From assembly GCA_963760375.1 (NCBI GenBank), contig CAVXCS010000006.1, forward strand, positions 62,001-126,000: a stretch of DNA of 64,000 nt. The letters are read 5' to 3'. The stretch comes from Pelagihabitans sp963760375. GTDB lineage: Bacteria > Bacteroidota > Bacteroidia > Flavobacteriales > Flavobacteriaceae. This document shows positions 1-8,667 of the stretch, in pieces (positions within the stretch are counted from its first letter, which is position 1; each line of letters starts with the position of its first letter). The notes beneath the pieces were generated by a model. The model was not told the DNA's origin and did no database searches. It worked only from the letters and a program-made list of their open reading frames with translations. The translations under genes were made by a program, and so were the position numbers.

Positions 1-383
1 CCTTCAAAATTCTTAATGCTGGAACCTAAACTCTCCATAAGGTTGGCATCCACGCCAGCTTCTTTCAATAGGTCATCCAATTTTTTGGACAAGGAAGTCT
101 CAGCATCTTTGATGGCTTCTCTTTCGCCATCCTTTCCGATGTTCATGCCTCCAGCCAATTCTGGATATACCAAAGACCAATCGTACTCATCGTCTACTGG
201 TTCGAACGCACTGATAGCAAAAATAAGCGCTTCGGTAATAAGACCTACCGCCAGAAGTAATCCACCAGTTAGGGGTCCGAACTCCCAGTGAAGGATCTTG
301 AACAATGCACCAATAATTACCACCGATGCTCCGAGGCCATAGGCCATGTTAAATAGTTTTTTTGTTGATTTTGACTGTGCCAT
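1..383 (-). CDS. gldL: GldL, type IX secretion/gliding motor protein (5' part, cut by window edge)
   Basis: Only the first 127 codons lie in the window; the gene runs off the left edge. The start is the ATG whose complement is at 381-383 and gives MAQSKSTKKLFNMAYGLG. Two hydrophobic segments are visible, at about residues 13-30 and 39-60, followed by a charged helical stretch beginning near residue 85. This is the GldL layout: two inner-membrane helices and a long cytoplasmic tail. In the family GldL and GldM form the proton-driven motor of the type IX secretion system and gliding apparatus. The acidic residue in the second helix (E51, in LITEALIF) matches the glutamate reported as functionally important in GldL. 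It follows gldK on the same strand, the conserved gldKLMN order, so gldM and gldN should lie just outside the window. Confidence 0.95.
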   Translation of the reverse strand, partial: MAQSKSTKKLFNMAYGLGASVVIIGALFKILHWEFGPLTGGLLLAVGLITEALIFAISAFEPVDDEYDWSLVYPELAGGMNIGKDGEREAIKDAETSLSKKLDDLLKEAGVDANLMESLGSSIKNFE

Positions 384-478
384 AATTTAAGTTTTAATTT
401 GAATTTGAATATTAATAATAAGTATTTGGTTTAACGTTTGATAATGATATTTAGATCTCTATTTTAAAAATAAATGGT

Positions 479-1849
479 TTAAAGTCCTCTGCCACCCTTG
501 GTCGAATCTTCCTCGCCCATATAATCCTGTACGGTTCTGAAACCCACATAACTTCTGGCCGAATCGGCATATTCATAATCCCTGGTGCTTACCTGTAGGA
601 AGTAAGCCACATCCTTCCAAGAACCGCCACGAATGACCTTTCTTTTGTTGTTGCCGTCCCCGCCGTTCGGGTTCATGGTAGAAACGTAATCGTAGGCACT
701 TGGGTCATAGCTTGAATTCGTCCACTCCGAAACGTTTCCTGCCATGTTGTACAGATTGAAATCATTGGGTTCATATGATTTGGCCTCCACGGTATAAAGG
801 GCCGAATCTGCGGCGTAATCGCCACGCTGGGGTTTAAAGTTGGCCATAAAGCAACCGGTATCACTGATCACATATGGTCCGCCCCATGGATAGGTACCGC
901 CTTCGATACCTCCCCTTGCGGCATATTCCCATTCCGCCTCGGTAGGCAAACGGAACTGGTTTACAAATTGTTTGCCACGTTGTTTTTGATCATCGTTCTT
1001 GAATTTGGTCCTCCAGTTACAGAAGGCCTTTGCCTGTTTCCAATTGATGCCCACCACAGGATACTCGCTGTAGGCATCGTGCCAGAAATAGTCATTGTGC
1101 ATGGGCTCGTTGTAGGAATATTCGAAATCGCGGATCCAAACGGTGGTATCGGGATAGATCTCCAATTCCTCCTGACGGACGAAGTCCCTTCTACGGCCTG
1201 TTTTGGAACGAGCTGCCGCTTCTATGTCCATCCAGCTATATTTGTATTTTAACTTGGTGACATCGATGATGCGCTGGCCATTGTACGATTCCGCTTCGGG
1301 AATGTAGAGGGAGTCCATTACTTCCGTATAATATTCATCCGGATATTCGGAGGTGTCCCATATCAATTCTTCATCGATATTCAAGGCCCTTCCCTCGTTA
1401 AAGTTTTCGCCCATTCCGGCGTAATTGTCCATCATGTATTTGTCATAGGCCGAAGCCTTGGTCGTATCGGCATCCTTAAAGGCATAATCCCCGATGCCGC
1501 CATCGTCAGGACCTAAGCCAAGCTCGTCGGCCAATTCGGCCAATCGGGTTCTCGCAACGGAATCCCTGACCCACTCCACGAATTGTCGGTATTCACTATT
1601 GGTGATTTCCGTGTCGTCCATATAAAATGATCGCACGGTAACTGTTTTGGTAGGGGCATTGAGCACTTGTGCCTGATCTTCCTCAGCTTTACCCATGATG
1701 AAAGCTCCCCTAGGGATGAGTTCCATTCCATATGGTTTTTCCGGATACCACTTTTTGCCTTGGGCCCCAACTAGCTCTCCCTTTGTTTTAGACCCACAAC
1801 TACTGAGCAAAAAAACAAATGCTATAGATGATAACAATAGCTTCTTCAT
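479..1849 (-). CDS. gldK: GldK, gliding motility/T9SS outer-membrane ring lipoprotein
   Basis: The 456-residue product starts with a lipoprotein signal (MKKLLLSSIAFVFLLSSC, lipidated Cys18). The rest is a formylglycine-generating-enzyme/sulfatase-modifying fold: MELIPRGAFIMG near residue 42, FRLPTEAEWEYAARGG near 300, NMAGNVSEW near 370 and VIRGGSW near 410. GldK uses this fold structurally; with GldN it forms the periplasmic ring of the type IX secretion system, which exports adhesins and hydrolases. An insert of about 150 residues between the N-terminal part and the later conserved motifs is usual for GldK. The gene lies between an arginase-fold gene upstream and gldL 95 bp downstream, on one strand. 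Length and order are those of flavobacterial GldK. Confidence 0.96.
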   Translation of the reverse strand: MKKLLLSSIAFVFLLSSCGSKTKGELVGAQGKKWYPEKPYGMELIPRGAFIMGKAEEDQAQVLNAPTKTVTVRSFYMDDTEITNSEYRQFVEWVRDSVARTRLAELADELGLGPDDGGIGDYAFKDADTTKASAYDKYMMDNYAGMGENFNEGRALNIDEELIWDTSEYPDEYYTEVMDSLYIPEAESYNGQRIIDVTKLKYKYSWMDIEAAARSKTGRRRDFVRQEELEIYPDTTVWIRDFEYSYNEPMHNDYFWHDAYSEYPVVGINWKQAKAFCNWRTKFKNDDQKQRGKQFVNQFRLPTEAEWEYAARGGIEGGTYPWGGPYVISDTGCFMANFKPQRGDYAADSALYTVEAKSYEPNDFNLYNMAGNVSEWTNSSYDPSAYDYVSTMNPNGGDGNNKRKVIRGGSWKDVAYFLQVSTRDYEYADSARSYVGFRTVQDYMGEEDSTKGGRGL

Positions 1850-1972
1850 ACTTTAGGTTAAATTTCGATTCTGGTTATTAACTGCAAAAGACAATAATTT
1901 TATTCTACACTCTAAAACTACGATTTGAGCAAATTATTGTATCCAAAGCAATTATCCTTAAAAAAAAATTGG

Positions 1973-3130
1973 TCAATTAAATCCTTTCTTAAAGGCTTTG
2001 AACCACCGCTCCGGAATGTTCTGGTCGCAAGCGTCCAAATAGTCCTTTTCGGTGCAGGGTAATAACGCAGGTGAATTGGGTTTATTATGTGAAGACAATA
2101 TTGAGGGCACCTCAACCCACCATCTTTCGGTGAGGTGGCTTTTGTAGAAGACCAGCAGTGCGGTTTCGGTAGGCACGGTATACTTGGTGAAATCGGGGTT
2201 TTCGGAACTTGGTCGCTCCAGCAGCCTATAATTGAGCCCTTCCATGAAATACCAGATGATCTGGGCCATCAATTGACTGGACTGAACCGTATTTTCCATT
2301 TCATAGAGGCCAAATGCGACCACCTTTTCGCTAATGCCGGCATAACGGGCAATGGCGCATATTTCCCTGCCGTCAAAACCGTTGGGTGAGAAGTTGTGGG
2401 AAGGGCCAACCTCGCTCGCTTTGATCGCACGGGCATCGAGGCTCACCATATGGGCGTTTCGAAGTACCGGTTCTGCCAATGAAAGATCATTGGCCACTTC
2501 GCCCAGACGATAGGCGTCGAAGAAAAGCCGCTCCATAAGATCTTTCTCTTCCTGTGCGTTGTAATAGCTCTGGAACCCAAGGTTTGAAAAGTTGAACAGG
2601 TTATTGGGCTTCTCGGTGATTATTTTACTCATGTAAGAGTGGGAAGAAATCAGCTCATCATCCATTCCAAAATCGAAACGGCTATCGATGGACACGATAT
2701 TGATCATGTCGTGGATGCCATCAAAAGCCCTGTAAACGGGATAGGTGATGTCTTGTGTAGCCCCTATGATGATCGGGATCACCTTTTCTTCCAACAAACC
2801 GGCGACGATTTCCTTGACCACAAAGTAGGTATCCTCAACGGATTCCCCTTCTTCGATATCGCCCATATCTATGATGTTGGTGTTCCAGTTGCCCAACATC
2901 AACTTGTAAAATTGCATGCGGATCGCCGAAACATCGAGCATTTCGGGTTTTTTCTCGAAGGCGTTCCTGGATTCCCTCACCCCCAAAAGGGCAACTGAGG
3001 CATTGGCAAGTACCGGCAAGCCCTTCCGGGCGGTATGCATGTAGATGTTTCTGCCCAACGCTTGTGGCGGCAGCAGTTCGCAATGGGCCAACACCTTGTC
3101 CTCAACGGGGACCAAAAAATCGAATGCCAT
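1973..3130 (-). CDS. Arginase/formimidoylglutamase-fold protein, probably catalytically inactive
   Basis: The 385-residue protein matches the ureohydrolase (arginase, agmatinase, formimidoylglutamase) family, and annotation pipelines usually call this flavobacterial gene formimidoylglutamase. The binuclear manganese ligands do not support catalysis. The GG-D-H motif reads GATQD (Gln126 where His is required). The D-x-H-x-D motif reads DSRFD (149-153, Arg151 in place of His). The D-x-D motif reads DAR (232-234, Arg in place of the second Asp). Three of six ligands are therefore lost. It begins 23 bp after the topA stop and precedes gldK by 123 bp. A structural or regulatory role, possibly linked to the gld genes, is inference from position only. 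No signal peptide is seen, so it should be cytoplasmic. Confidence 0.85.
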   Translation of the reverse strand: MAFDFLVPVEDKVLAHCELLPPQALGRNIYMHTARKGLPVLANASVALLGVRESRNAFEKKPEMLDVSAIRMQFYKLMLGNWNTNIIDMGDIEEGESVEDTYFVVKEIVAGLLEEKVIPIIIGATQDITYPVYRAFDGIHDMINIVSIDSRFDFGMDDELISSHSYMSKIITEKPNNLFNFSNLGFQSYYNAQEEKDLMERLFFDAYRLGEVANDLSLAEPVLRNAHMVSLDARAIKASEVGPSHNFSPNGFDGREICAIARYAGISEKVVAFGLYEMENTVQSSQLMAQIIWYFMEGLNYRLLERPSSENPDFTKYTVPTETALLVFYKSHLTERWWVEVPSILSSHNKPNSPALLPCTEKDYLDACDQNIPERWFKAFKKGFN

Positions 3131-3153
3131 GGATTACAGCTTGTATGTAGGGG

Positions 3154-5643
3154 TTATTTTTTTGCCTTCGACTTCGACCCGGCCTTCTTTTTCGGGGCTT
3201 TCTTTTCGATCAATGCCTTTGCTTCTTCCAAGGTTACTTTTGAAACATCGACCGATTTTGCCAGCTCAACCTTGATTTTTCCCTTAAGAAGGTTGTGCCT
3301 GCCCCAGCGGGCCTTTTCTATTCGGATGCCTTCTTTGGGCCAATCCTGAACGACCCTATCGGCCTCTTTCTGTTTCTTGTCTTGGATAAGCTCTATGATA
3401 TCGGCTTGCGACAATTGGTCGAAATCATATTTTTTGCCAACATTGATGAACATCCCGTCCCATTTTATGAAGGGCCCAAATCGACCTTTTCCCTTTGTGA
3501 CCTCTTTTCCCTCAAATTCGGCAATAGGGGCATCGGCCTTTTCCTTGATCTCGATGAGTTCCACGGCCCGATCCATATCAACATCAAAAGCACTCTCCCC
3601 TTTATCAAGGGAAACAAATTTTTTGCCATAGCGCACATAGGGGCCGAACCTGCCCACGTTCGCCTCAACTTCCTCACCCTTGTAAACCCCTAATTTTCTG
3701 GGAAGGGTAAACAATTCCATCGCCTCTTCATAGGTTATGGTGTTCAAGGATTGTTCGGGCAATAGGCTGGCGAACAAAGGCTTGTCTTCCTCTTCTGCCG
3801 TCCCAATCTGGACCATCGGCCCGAAGCGGCCCAAACGAACCGATACCTGGCGGCCCGTTTTGGGATCTTGCCCCAAAACCCTTTCGCCGCTGGCGCGATC
3901 TGCATTTTCCTCGACATCGACCACATTGGGATGGAAATCCTTGTAGAATTCCTTCATCACCTTTTGCCAGTCTGCGGTGCCTTCGGCTATCTCATCGAAT
4001 TCTTCTTCAACCCTGGCCGTAAAATTATAATCAAGGATATTTGCGAAATTTTCCACCAAAAAATCATTGACGATCATGCCAATATCGGTGGGTACCAATT
4101 TGCCTTTATCCGAGCCCACCATTTCGGTCAGTTCCTTTTCCTTTACGGCATTGTTCGCAAGGGTCAATTGCACATATTTTCTTTCCGTTCCTTCCACGGA
4201 ACCCTTTTCCGAATACCCCCGATTTTGGATGGTAGAGATGGTAGGGGCGTAAGTGGATGGTCTACCGATTCCCAATTCTTCGAGTTTCTTGACCAAAGAA
4301 GCCTCCGTGAAGCGGTAGGGGGCCCTTGAAAATCTTTCGGTAGCGGTGATATATTTATTGGTCAAGGCGTCTCCAACCCGCATTGCAGGAAGCATGCCCT
4401 CCTGTTCTTCTGCCAAGTCCTCATCGTCAACGCCTTCCATATAAACCTTAAGAAAGCCATCGAATTTGATGACCTCCCCATTGGCAACAAACTCTTCCTG
4501 GTGCTTGTCCGCTTTTATCTTCACCAAGGTGCGTTCCAATTCCGCATCTGCCATTTGCGATGCGATGGCCCTTTTCCAGATCAAATCGTACAATTTCGAC
4601 TGATCGCGTTCCAAAGAAGGGTTCTGCAATGAAATGTTCGTAGGCCGGATGGCCTCATGTGCTTCCTGGGCACCTTTCGATTTTCCCTTAAAATTCCGCA
4701 CTTTGCTATAAGCCTTGCCATAATTTTCGATAATGGCTTCTTTAGCTGCGGCGATCGCTTCTCCCGAGAGGTTTACGCTGTCGGTCCTCATATAGGTGAT
4801 CAAACCGGCCTCGTAAAGGCGTTGCGCCACTTGCATGGTCCTGCCAACTGAAAAATACAATTTTCGGGATGCCTCTTGTTGTAAGGTAGAGGTCGTAAAG
4901 GGTGCCGAGGGTGATTTTTTGGCAGGCTTTTTATCCAGCTCTCCTACCTTGAAGCTCGCGCCAAGATTCTTTTTCAAAAAAGCTTCCGCTTCGCCTTTGG
5001 TAGAGAATGCTTTGTTCAATTTCGCGATAAACTCGCTTCCATCTCCGGTCTTGAAGGCCGCTGAAACCTTAAAGGAGGCTTCGGGCGTGAACCCTTCGAT
5101 TTCCCTTTCGCGTTCAACGATCAGACGTACTGCAACCGATTGTACCCGGCCGGCAGATAGTCCGGGTTTGATCTTCTTCCATAGCACGGGCGATAGTTCG
5201 TAGCCCACCAACCGATCTAAAACCCTTCTTGCCTGCTGGGCATTGACCAGGTTATAATTGATTTCTCGCGGATTTTCTATGGCCTTTTGAATGGCCGACT
5301 TGGTAATGGAGTTGAATACAATACGTTTGGTCTTCGACTTATCGAGTTCCAAGGTTTCCGCCAAATGCCACGAAATGGCCTCCCCCTCCCGGTCTTCATC
5401 ACTTGCGAGCCATATTGTACTGGCCTTCTTCGACAAATCCTTCAATTTCTTAACCAGGGCCTGCTTGTCTTTATCCACGATATACTTCGGCATAAAATCA
5501 TTATCGACATCCACGCCCAACTCCTTGGAAGGCAGGTCGGCGATGTGACCAAAACTAGATTCAACCTTATAGTCTTTCCCTAAAAATTTCTCGATCGTCT
5601 TTGCCTTCGCAGGTGATTCTACAATAACTAAATTTTTGGCCAT
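3154..5643 (-). CDS. topA: DNA topoisomerase I (type IA)
   Basis: The 829-residue enzyme relaxes negative supercoils through a 5'-phosphotyrosine intermediate. The N-terminal TOPRIM domain is evident (LVIVESPAKAKTIEKFLG at residues 5-22; LASDEDREGEAISWH near 80). The active-site tyrosine lies in GLITYMRTDSVNLS near residue 290. Instead of the Cys4 zinc fingers of the E. coli enzyme, the C-terminal third carries repeated GRFGP units (three between about residues 610 and 740) and ends in a Lys-rich tail, KKKAGSKSKAKK, as is common in Bacteroidota. The start ATG at 5643 is followed directly by a canonical type IA N-terminus. A TACTTTTG box lies upstream on the minus strand. Confidence 0.97.
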   Translation of the reverse strand: MAKNLVIVESPAKAKTIEKFLGKDYKVESSFGHIADLPSKELGVDVDNDFMPKYIVDKDKQALVKKLKDLSKKASTIWLASDEDREGEAISWHLAETLELDKSKTKRIVFNSITKSAIQKAIENPREINYNLVNAQQARRVLDRLVGYELSPVLWKKIKPGLSAGRVQSVAVRLIVEREREIEGFTPEASFKVSAAFKTGDGSEFIAKLNKAFSTKGEAEAFLKKNLGASFKVGELDKKPAKKSPSAPFTTSTLQQEASRKLYFSVGRTMQVAQRLYEAGLITYMRTDSVNLSGEAIAAAKEAIIENYGKAYSKVRNFKGKSKGAQEAHEAIRPTNISLQNPSLERDQSKLYDLIWKRAIASQMADAELERTLVKIKADKHQEEFVANGEVIKFDGFLKVYMEGVDDEDLAEEQEGMLPAMRVGDALTNKYITATERFSRAPYRFTEASLVKKLEELGIGRPSTYAPTISTIQNRGYSEKGSVEGTERKYVQLTLANNAVKEKELTEMVGSDKGKLVPTDIGMIVNDFLVENFANILDYNFTARVEEEFDEIAEGTADWQKVMKEFYKDFHPNVVDVEENADRASGERVLGQDPKTGRQVSVRLGRFGPMVQIGTAEEEDKPLFASLLPEQSLNTITYEEAMELFTLPRKLGVYKGEEVEANVGRFGPYVRYGKKFVSLDKGESAFDVDMDRAVELIEIKEKADAPIAEFEGKEVTKGKGRFGPFIKWDGMFINVGKKYDFDQLSQADIIELIQDKKQKEADRVVQDWPKEGIRIEKARWGRHNLLKGKIKVELAKSVDVSKVTLEEAKALIEKKAPKKKAGSKSKAKK

Positions 5644-5661
5644 GTATTGATTTTATTGGCA

Positions 5662-5669
5662 CAAAAGTA
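5662..5669 (-). promoter_or_regulatory. Putative Bacteroidota -7 box for topA
   Basis: Read on the minus strand the bases are TACTTTTG, a match to TAnnTTTG, ending 19 bases before the topA ATG. No convincing -33 TTG is seen at the expected distance, so this is a partial promoter call. Confidence 0.45.
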
Positions 5670-5722
5670 GTTGAATTTTTTAATTTGATACCTGTACCAT
5701 CCTATATCTACCCTTTATCTAC

Positions 5723-5756
5723 AAAAAAACGCCCCGATTTCTCGGGGCGTTTTTAT
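5723..5756 (-). terminator. Intrinsic terminator downstream of the LVIVD lipoprotein gene
   Basis: A GC-rich inverted repeat (ACGCCCCG and CGGGGCGT with a 6-base loop) is flanked by an A run on one side and a T run on the other, so it can work in both directions. It lies 16 bp beyond the stop of the minus-strand lipoprotein gene and isolates topA from read-through. Confidence 0.85.
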
Positions 5757-5771
5757 TCAATTTCGACGGTA

Positions 5772-7022
5772 TTAATCCAAATGAAGGGTACTGATCAATT
5801 CTATCCCGTTCTCTAAATATTCATATTGGTATAGCGCTTCCTTTCCTACCATCAGCAGTGTGTTTTCCAGTGGGATCACATCAAAAGTATTGATGTCTTC
5901 AAACTGGTTCAAAGGCACCAAATGCTCCACATCGGTCTTATCAAAGACTTTTAATCCTGAATCCCCGTCACATACAAAAAGCTTCTCCGCTTTAATCCCG
6001 AGTCCGTATGGCCCGTCCATCGGATAACTAATTTTGAGGGTCGGATTGCTGATATCCGAAATATCCACGATAAACAAACCGCTTTCGGTGGCGCCGCAAA
6101 AATTGCCTCCCCTCAAGGTAACATAGGCATAGTCGCCATCGACCACCACGGGATCGCAGGCGGTACCGTGTTGAAATTCGGAAACAAAGGTCGGGGTAGC
6201 GGGAGTGGTGATATCATAAATGAACATGCCGCTCATACTTCCCAAAAACAAGTATTGGCCTTGGTTGAAAATCGTCTCAATATCAAATCCGGCGAAAACG
6301 TCCTCCATGTCTTTTGGGTTTTCCAGATCGGTGATATCGAAGATGTTGATATTATGCCGGTCGACGGCATAGAGGTAATCGGCCACGATCTTAAACCGCG
6401 CCATCGACCCGCCTTGTCCGGTAGTGGAATTGGCGCTGGCATCGGCCATGGCTTCAAAAAAAATGCCTCCATTATTGAACCGGTTCTCATACTCGGCAAT
6501 GGGGCGTCTTTCGGTGACGGTTTCCCAACCGATCAATATCTCATTGTTGTAATCGATCTGGGTATCCTCAAAAATATCAACCTCCATGGGCCAAATCACA
6601 TCACCATAAAGCACGTTCTCCAAGCGGTTCACCTGTCTTATATTATTGATGTCGGAAATATCGATGACGACCAGATCGCTAAGGCTGTCGGCAAAGAGGA
6701 AGTCGTCCTTTACCGAAATATCCACGTTCGCCGGAATTTTGATAAAGGCAATCTTTCGTGGTGCAGCGGGGTTGGAATTGTCGACCACGTGCACCCCGGT
6801 GTTTTTATCGTTGATAAAAATATAGTCCTTATAGGCATAGATCTTCCCGGATTCCAGGACAGGCATAGGGGCGACGACGTCCACACTGTTCCTGAATTCC
6901 GATTTGAGCATCGTGAGCGGCCTTGCCACAAGGTATTCCGCATATTTGACATCGTCGTTTTTCTCGCAGGAAACAAAGCCTAGAACGACAGCCAAGAGCA
7001 CTGCAATCATTTCTTTTTTCAT
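5772..7022 (-). CDS. LVIVD-repeat beta-propeller lipoprotein, function unknown
   Basis: The 416-residue product begins with a lipoprotein signal (MKKEMIAVLLAVVLGFVSC, Cys19). The mature protein contains recurring strands of the LVIVD type, such as GVHVVDNSNPAAPRKI, LVVIDISDINNIRQV, INIFDITDLENPKDM and LFIVDISDISNPTLKI, spaced about 40-60 residues apart. These form a beta-propeller on the cell surface or in the periplasm. Family members are widespread in Bacteroidota and have no assigned reaction. The gene stands alone, divergent from miaB and closed by its own terminator. No catalytic motif was found. Confidence 0.85.
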   Translation of the reverse strand: MKKEMIAVLLAVVLGFVSCEKNDDVKYAEYLVARPLTMLKSEFRNSVDVVAPMPVLESGKIYAYKDYIFINDKNTGVHVVDNSNPAAPRKIAFIKIPANVDISVKDDFLFADSLSDLVVIDISDINNIRQVNRLENVLYGDVIWPMEVDIFEDTQIDYNNEILIGWETVTERRPIAEYENRFNNGGIFFEAMADASANSTTGQGGSMARFKIVADYLYAVDRHNINIFDITDLENPKDMEDVFAGFDIETIFNQGQYLFLGSMSGMFIYDITTPATPTFVSEFQHGTACDPVVVDGDYAYVTLRGGNFCGATESGLFIVDISDISNPTLKISYPMDGPYGLGIKAEKLFVCDGDSGLKVFDKTDVEHLVPLNQFEDINTFDVIPLENTLLMVGKEALYQYEYLENGIELISTLHLD

Positions 7023-7109
7023 AACGTTTGATTTATGGGGTTGTTCCCATCAGATGATGGTTACCCCTAAAAGTTGCGCCATTTTTTTGGTTAAATTTAT
7101 AACTGTCAA

Positions 7110-7142
7110 TTTGTCATAAAATTGTAATTAGTGTTATCTTTG
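7110..7142 (+). promoter_or_regulatory. Promoter of miaB (Bacteroidota type)
   Basis: TTTG at 7110-7113 is followed, after 21 bases, by TATCTTTG at 7135-7142. This matches the TTTG-N19-21-TAnnTTTG consensus of Bacteroidota housekeeping promoters. The predicted transcription start lies about 25 bases before the ATG at 7174. Confidence 0.7.
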
Positions 7143-7173
7143 CCCACCCCAATAGGCCGGGAACACATTGCGC

Positions 7174-8619
7174 ATGGAAAAAATAATTACGGAGTCGGCA
7201 CAAGGTTCTCCTTTACATATGAAGGAAAGAGATGGCAACCAAAGGAAACTTTATATTGAGAGTTATGGGTGTCAGATGAATTTTTCCGACAGTGAGATCG
7301 TTGCTTCCATTTTGGCCAATGAAGGCTTTAACACAACTGATATTTTGGAAGAGGCCGACCTGGTCTTGGTCAATACCTGTTCCATCAGGGAAAAGGCCGA
7401 ACTCACCGTCCGCAAACGTCTGGAAAAGTTCAATGCAGTGAAAAAACAACGGCCGCACATGAAGGTGGGGGTTTTGGGCTGTATGGCGGAACGGTTAAAG
7501 AGCCAATTGTTGGAGGAAGAAAAAATAGTTGACATGGTCGTTGGGCCAGATGCCTACAAAGACCTTCCCAATTTGATTCAGGAAGTCGATGGGGGCCGCA
7601 ATGCCGTCAACGTGATCCTTTCCAAGGATGAAACCTATGGTGACGTTGCCCCGGTGCGCTTGAACACCAATGGGGTCACTGCCTTCGTTTCGATTACCCG
7701 GGGCTGCGACAATATGTGCACCTTTTGTGTGGTGCCCTTTACAAGGGGTCGGGAACGCAGTCGAGATCCGCAATCGATCTTGAAGGAGGTGAATGATCTT
7801 TGGGACCAAGGGTTTAGGGAAGTAACCCTTTTAGGTCAAAATGTGGACAGCTACCTTTGGTATGGGGGAGGTTTGAAAAAAGATTTTGAAAAGGCCTCCG
7901 ACATGCAGCAAGCGACCTCGGTCAATTTTGCAAAACTGTTGGAGCTCACAGCCTTGGCCCAACCCAAAATGCGCATTCGGTTTTCCACTTCAAATCCGCA
8001 GGACATGACCTTGGAAGTCATCCATACCATGGCCAAATATCCGAATATCTGCAATTACCTTCACCTGCCCGTTCAAAGCGGCAGCGATCGCATCTTGAAA
8101 GCGATGAACCGCCTGCATACCAGGGAAGAGTACTTTGCATTGATCGACAACATCAGAAAAATCATTCCCGATTGTGCCATATCCCAGGATATGATTACCG
8201 GTTTTCCGACCGAAACCGAACAAGACCATCAAGACACCCTCTCCCTTATGGAATATGTGAAATACGACTTCGGGTTTATGTTTGCCTATTCCGAGAGACC
8301 AGGAACCCTCGCCGCCCGAAAACTGAAGGATGATGTGCCGGAGGCGATCAAAAAGCGCAGGCTGCTCGAAATCATTGACCTGCAACGTAAACATGGCCTG
8401 TACCGCACCCAACAACATTTGCATCAGGTGGAAGAGGTTTTGATAGAAGGCACTTCCAAAAAATCGGATACCCAATGGATGGGCCGTAATTCACAGAATA
8501 CCGTGGTGGTCTTTCCAAAAGAACATTATAAAATCGGTGATTTTGTAAACGTGAAAATCAACGATTGCACCTCTGCCACCTTGATTGGAAAGGCAGTGGG
8601 GCATTCACATAACAATTAA
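7174..8619 (+). CDS. miaB: tRNA-2-methylthio-N6-dimethylallyladenosine synthase MiaB
   Basis: This radical SAM methylthiotransferase converts i6A37 to ms2i6A37 in tRNAs that read UNN codons. The N-terminal UPF0004 domain supplies three cysteines for an auxiliary 4Fe-4S cluster (YGCQMNFSDSE, NTCSIREKAE, LGCMAERL). The radical SAM CxxxCxxC motif is RGCDNMCTFC near residue 175, and a C-terminal TRAM domain binds tRNA. The ATG at 7174 is preferred to an in-frame TTG six bases upstream. The product of about 481 residues is slightly longer at the N terminus than enterobacterial MiaB, as is usual for Bacteroidota. A sigma-54 activator gene follows 48 bp downstream. Confidence 0.97.
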   Translation: MEKIITESAQGSPLHMKERDGNQRKLYIESYGCQMNFSDSEIVASILANEGFNTTDILEEADLVLVNTCSIREKAELTVRKRLEKFNAVKKQRPHMKVGVLGCMAERLKSQLLEEEKIVDMVVGPDAYKDLPNLIQEVDGGRNAVNVILSKDETYGDVAPVRLNTNGVTAFVSITRGCDNMCTFCVVPFTRGRERSRDPQSILKEVNDLWDQGFREVTLLGQNVDSYLWYGGGLKKDFEKASDMQQATSVNFAKLLELTALAQPKMRIRFSTSNPQDMTLEVIHTMAKYPNICNYLHLPVQSGSDRILKAMNRLHTREEYFALIDNIRKIIPDCAISQDMITGFPTETEQDHQDTLSLMEYVKYDFGFMFAYSERPGTLAARKLKDDVPEAIKKRRLLEIIDLQRKHGLYRTQQHLHQVEEVLIEGTSKKSDTQWMGRNSQNTVVVFPKEHYKIGDFVNVKINDCTSATLIGKAVGHSHNN

Positions 8620-8667
8620 TTTGAAAGGAAAGCCGATGACCTTTGGCTTTTTTAACCCAAGCATTCC

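Noticed and set aside
6168..6983. Long open frame on the opposite strand of the LVIVD lipoprotein gene
   Set aside because: It mirrors the real gene's codon pattern and has no recognisable motif or start signal; the opposite strand has a signal peptide and clear repeats.
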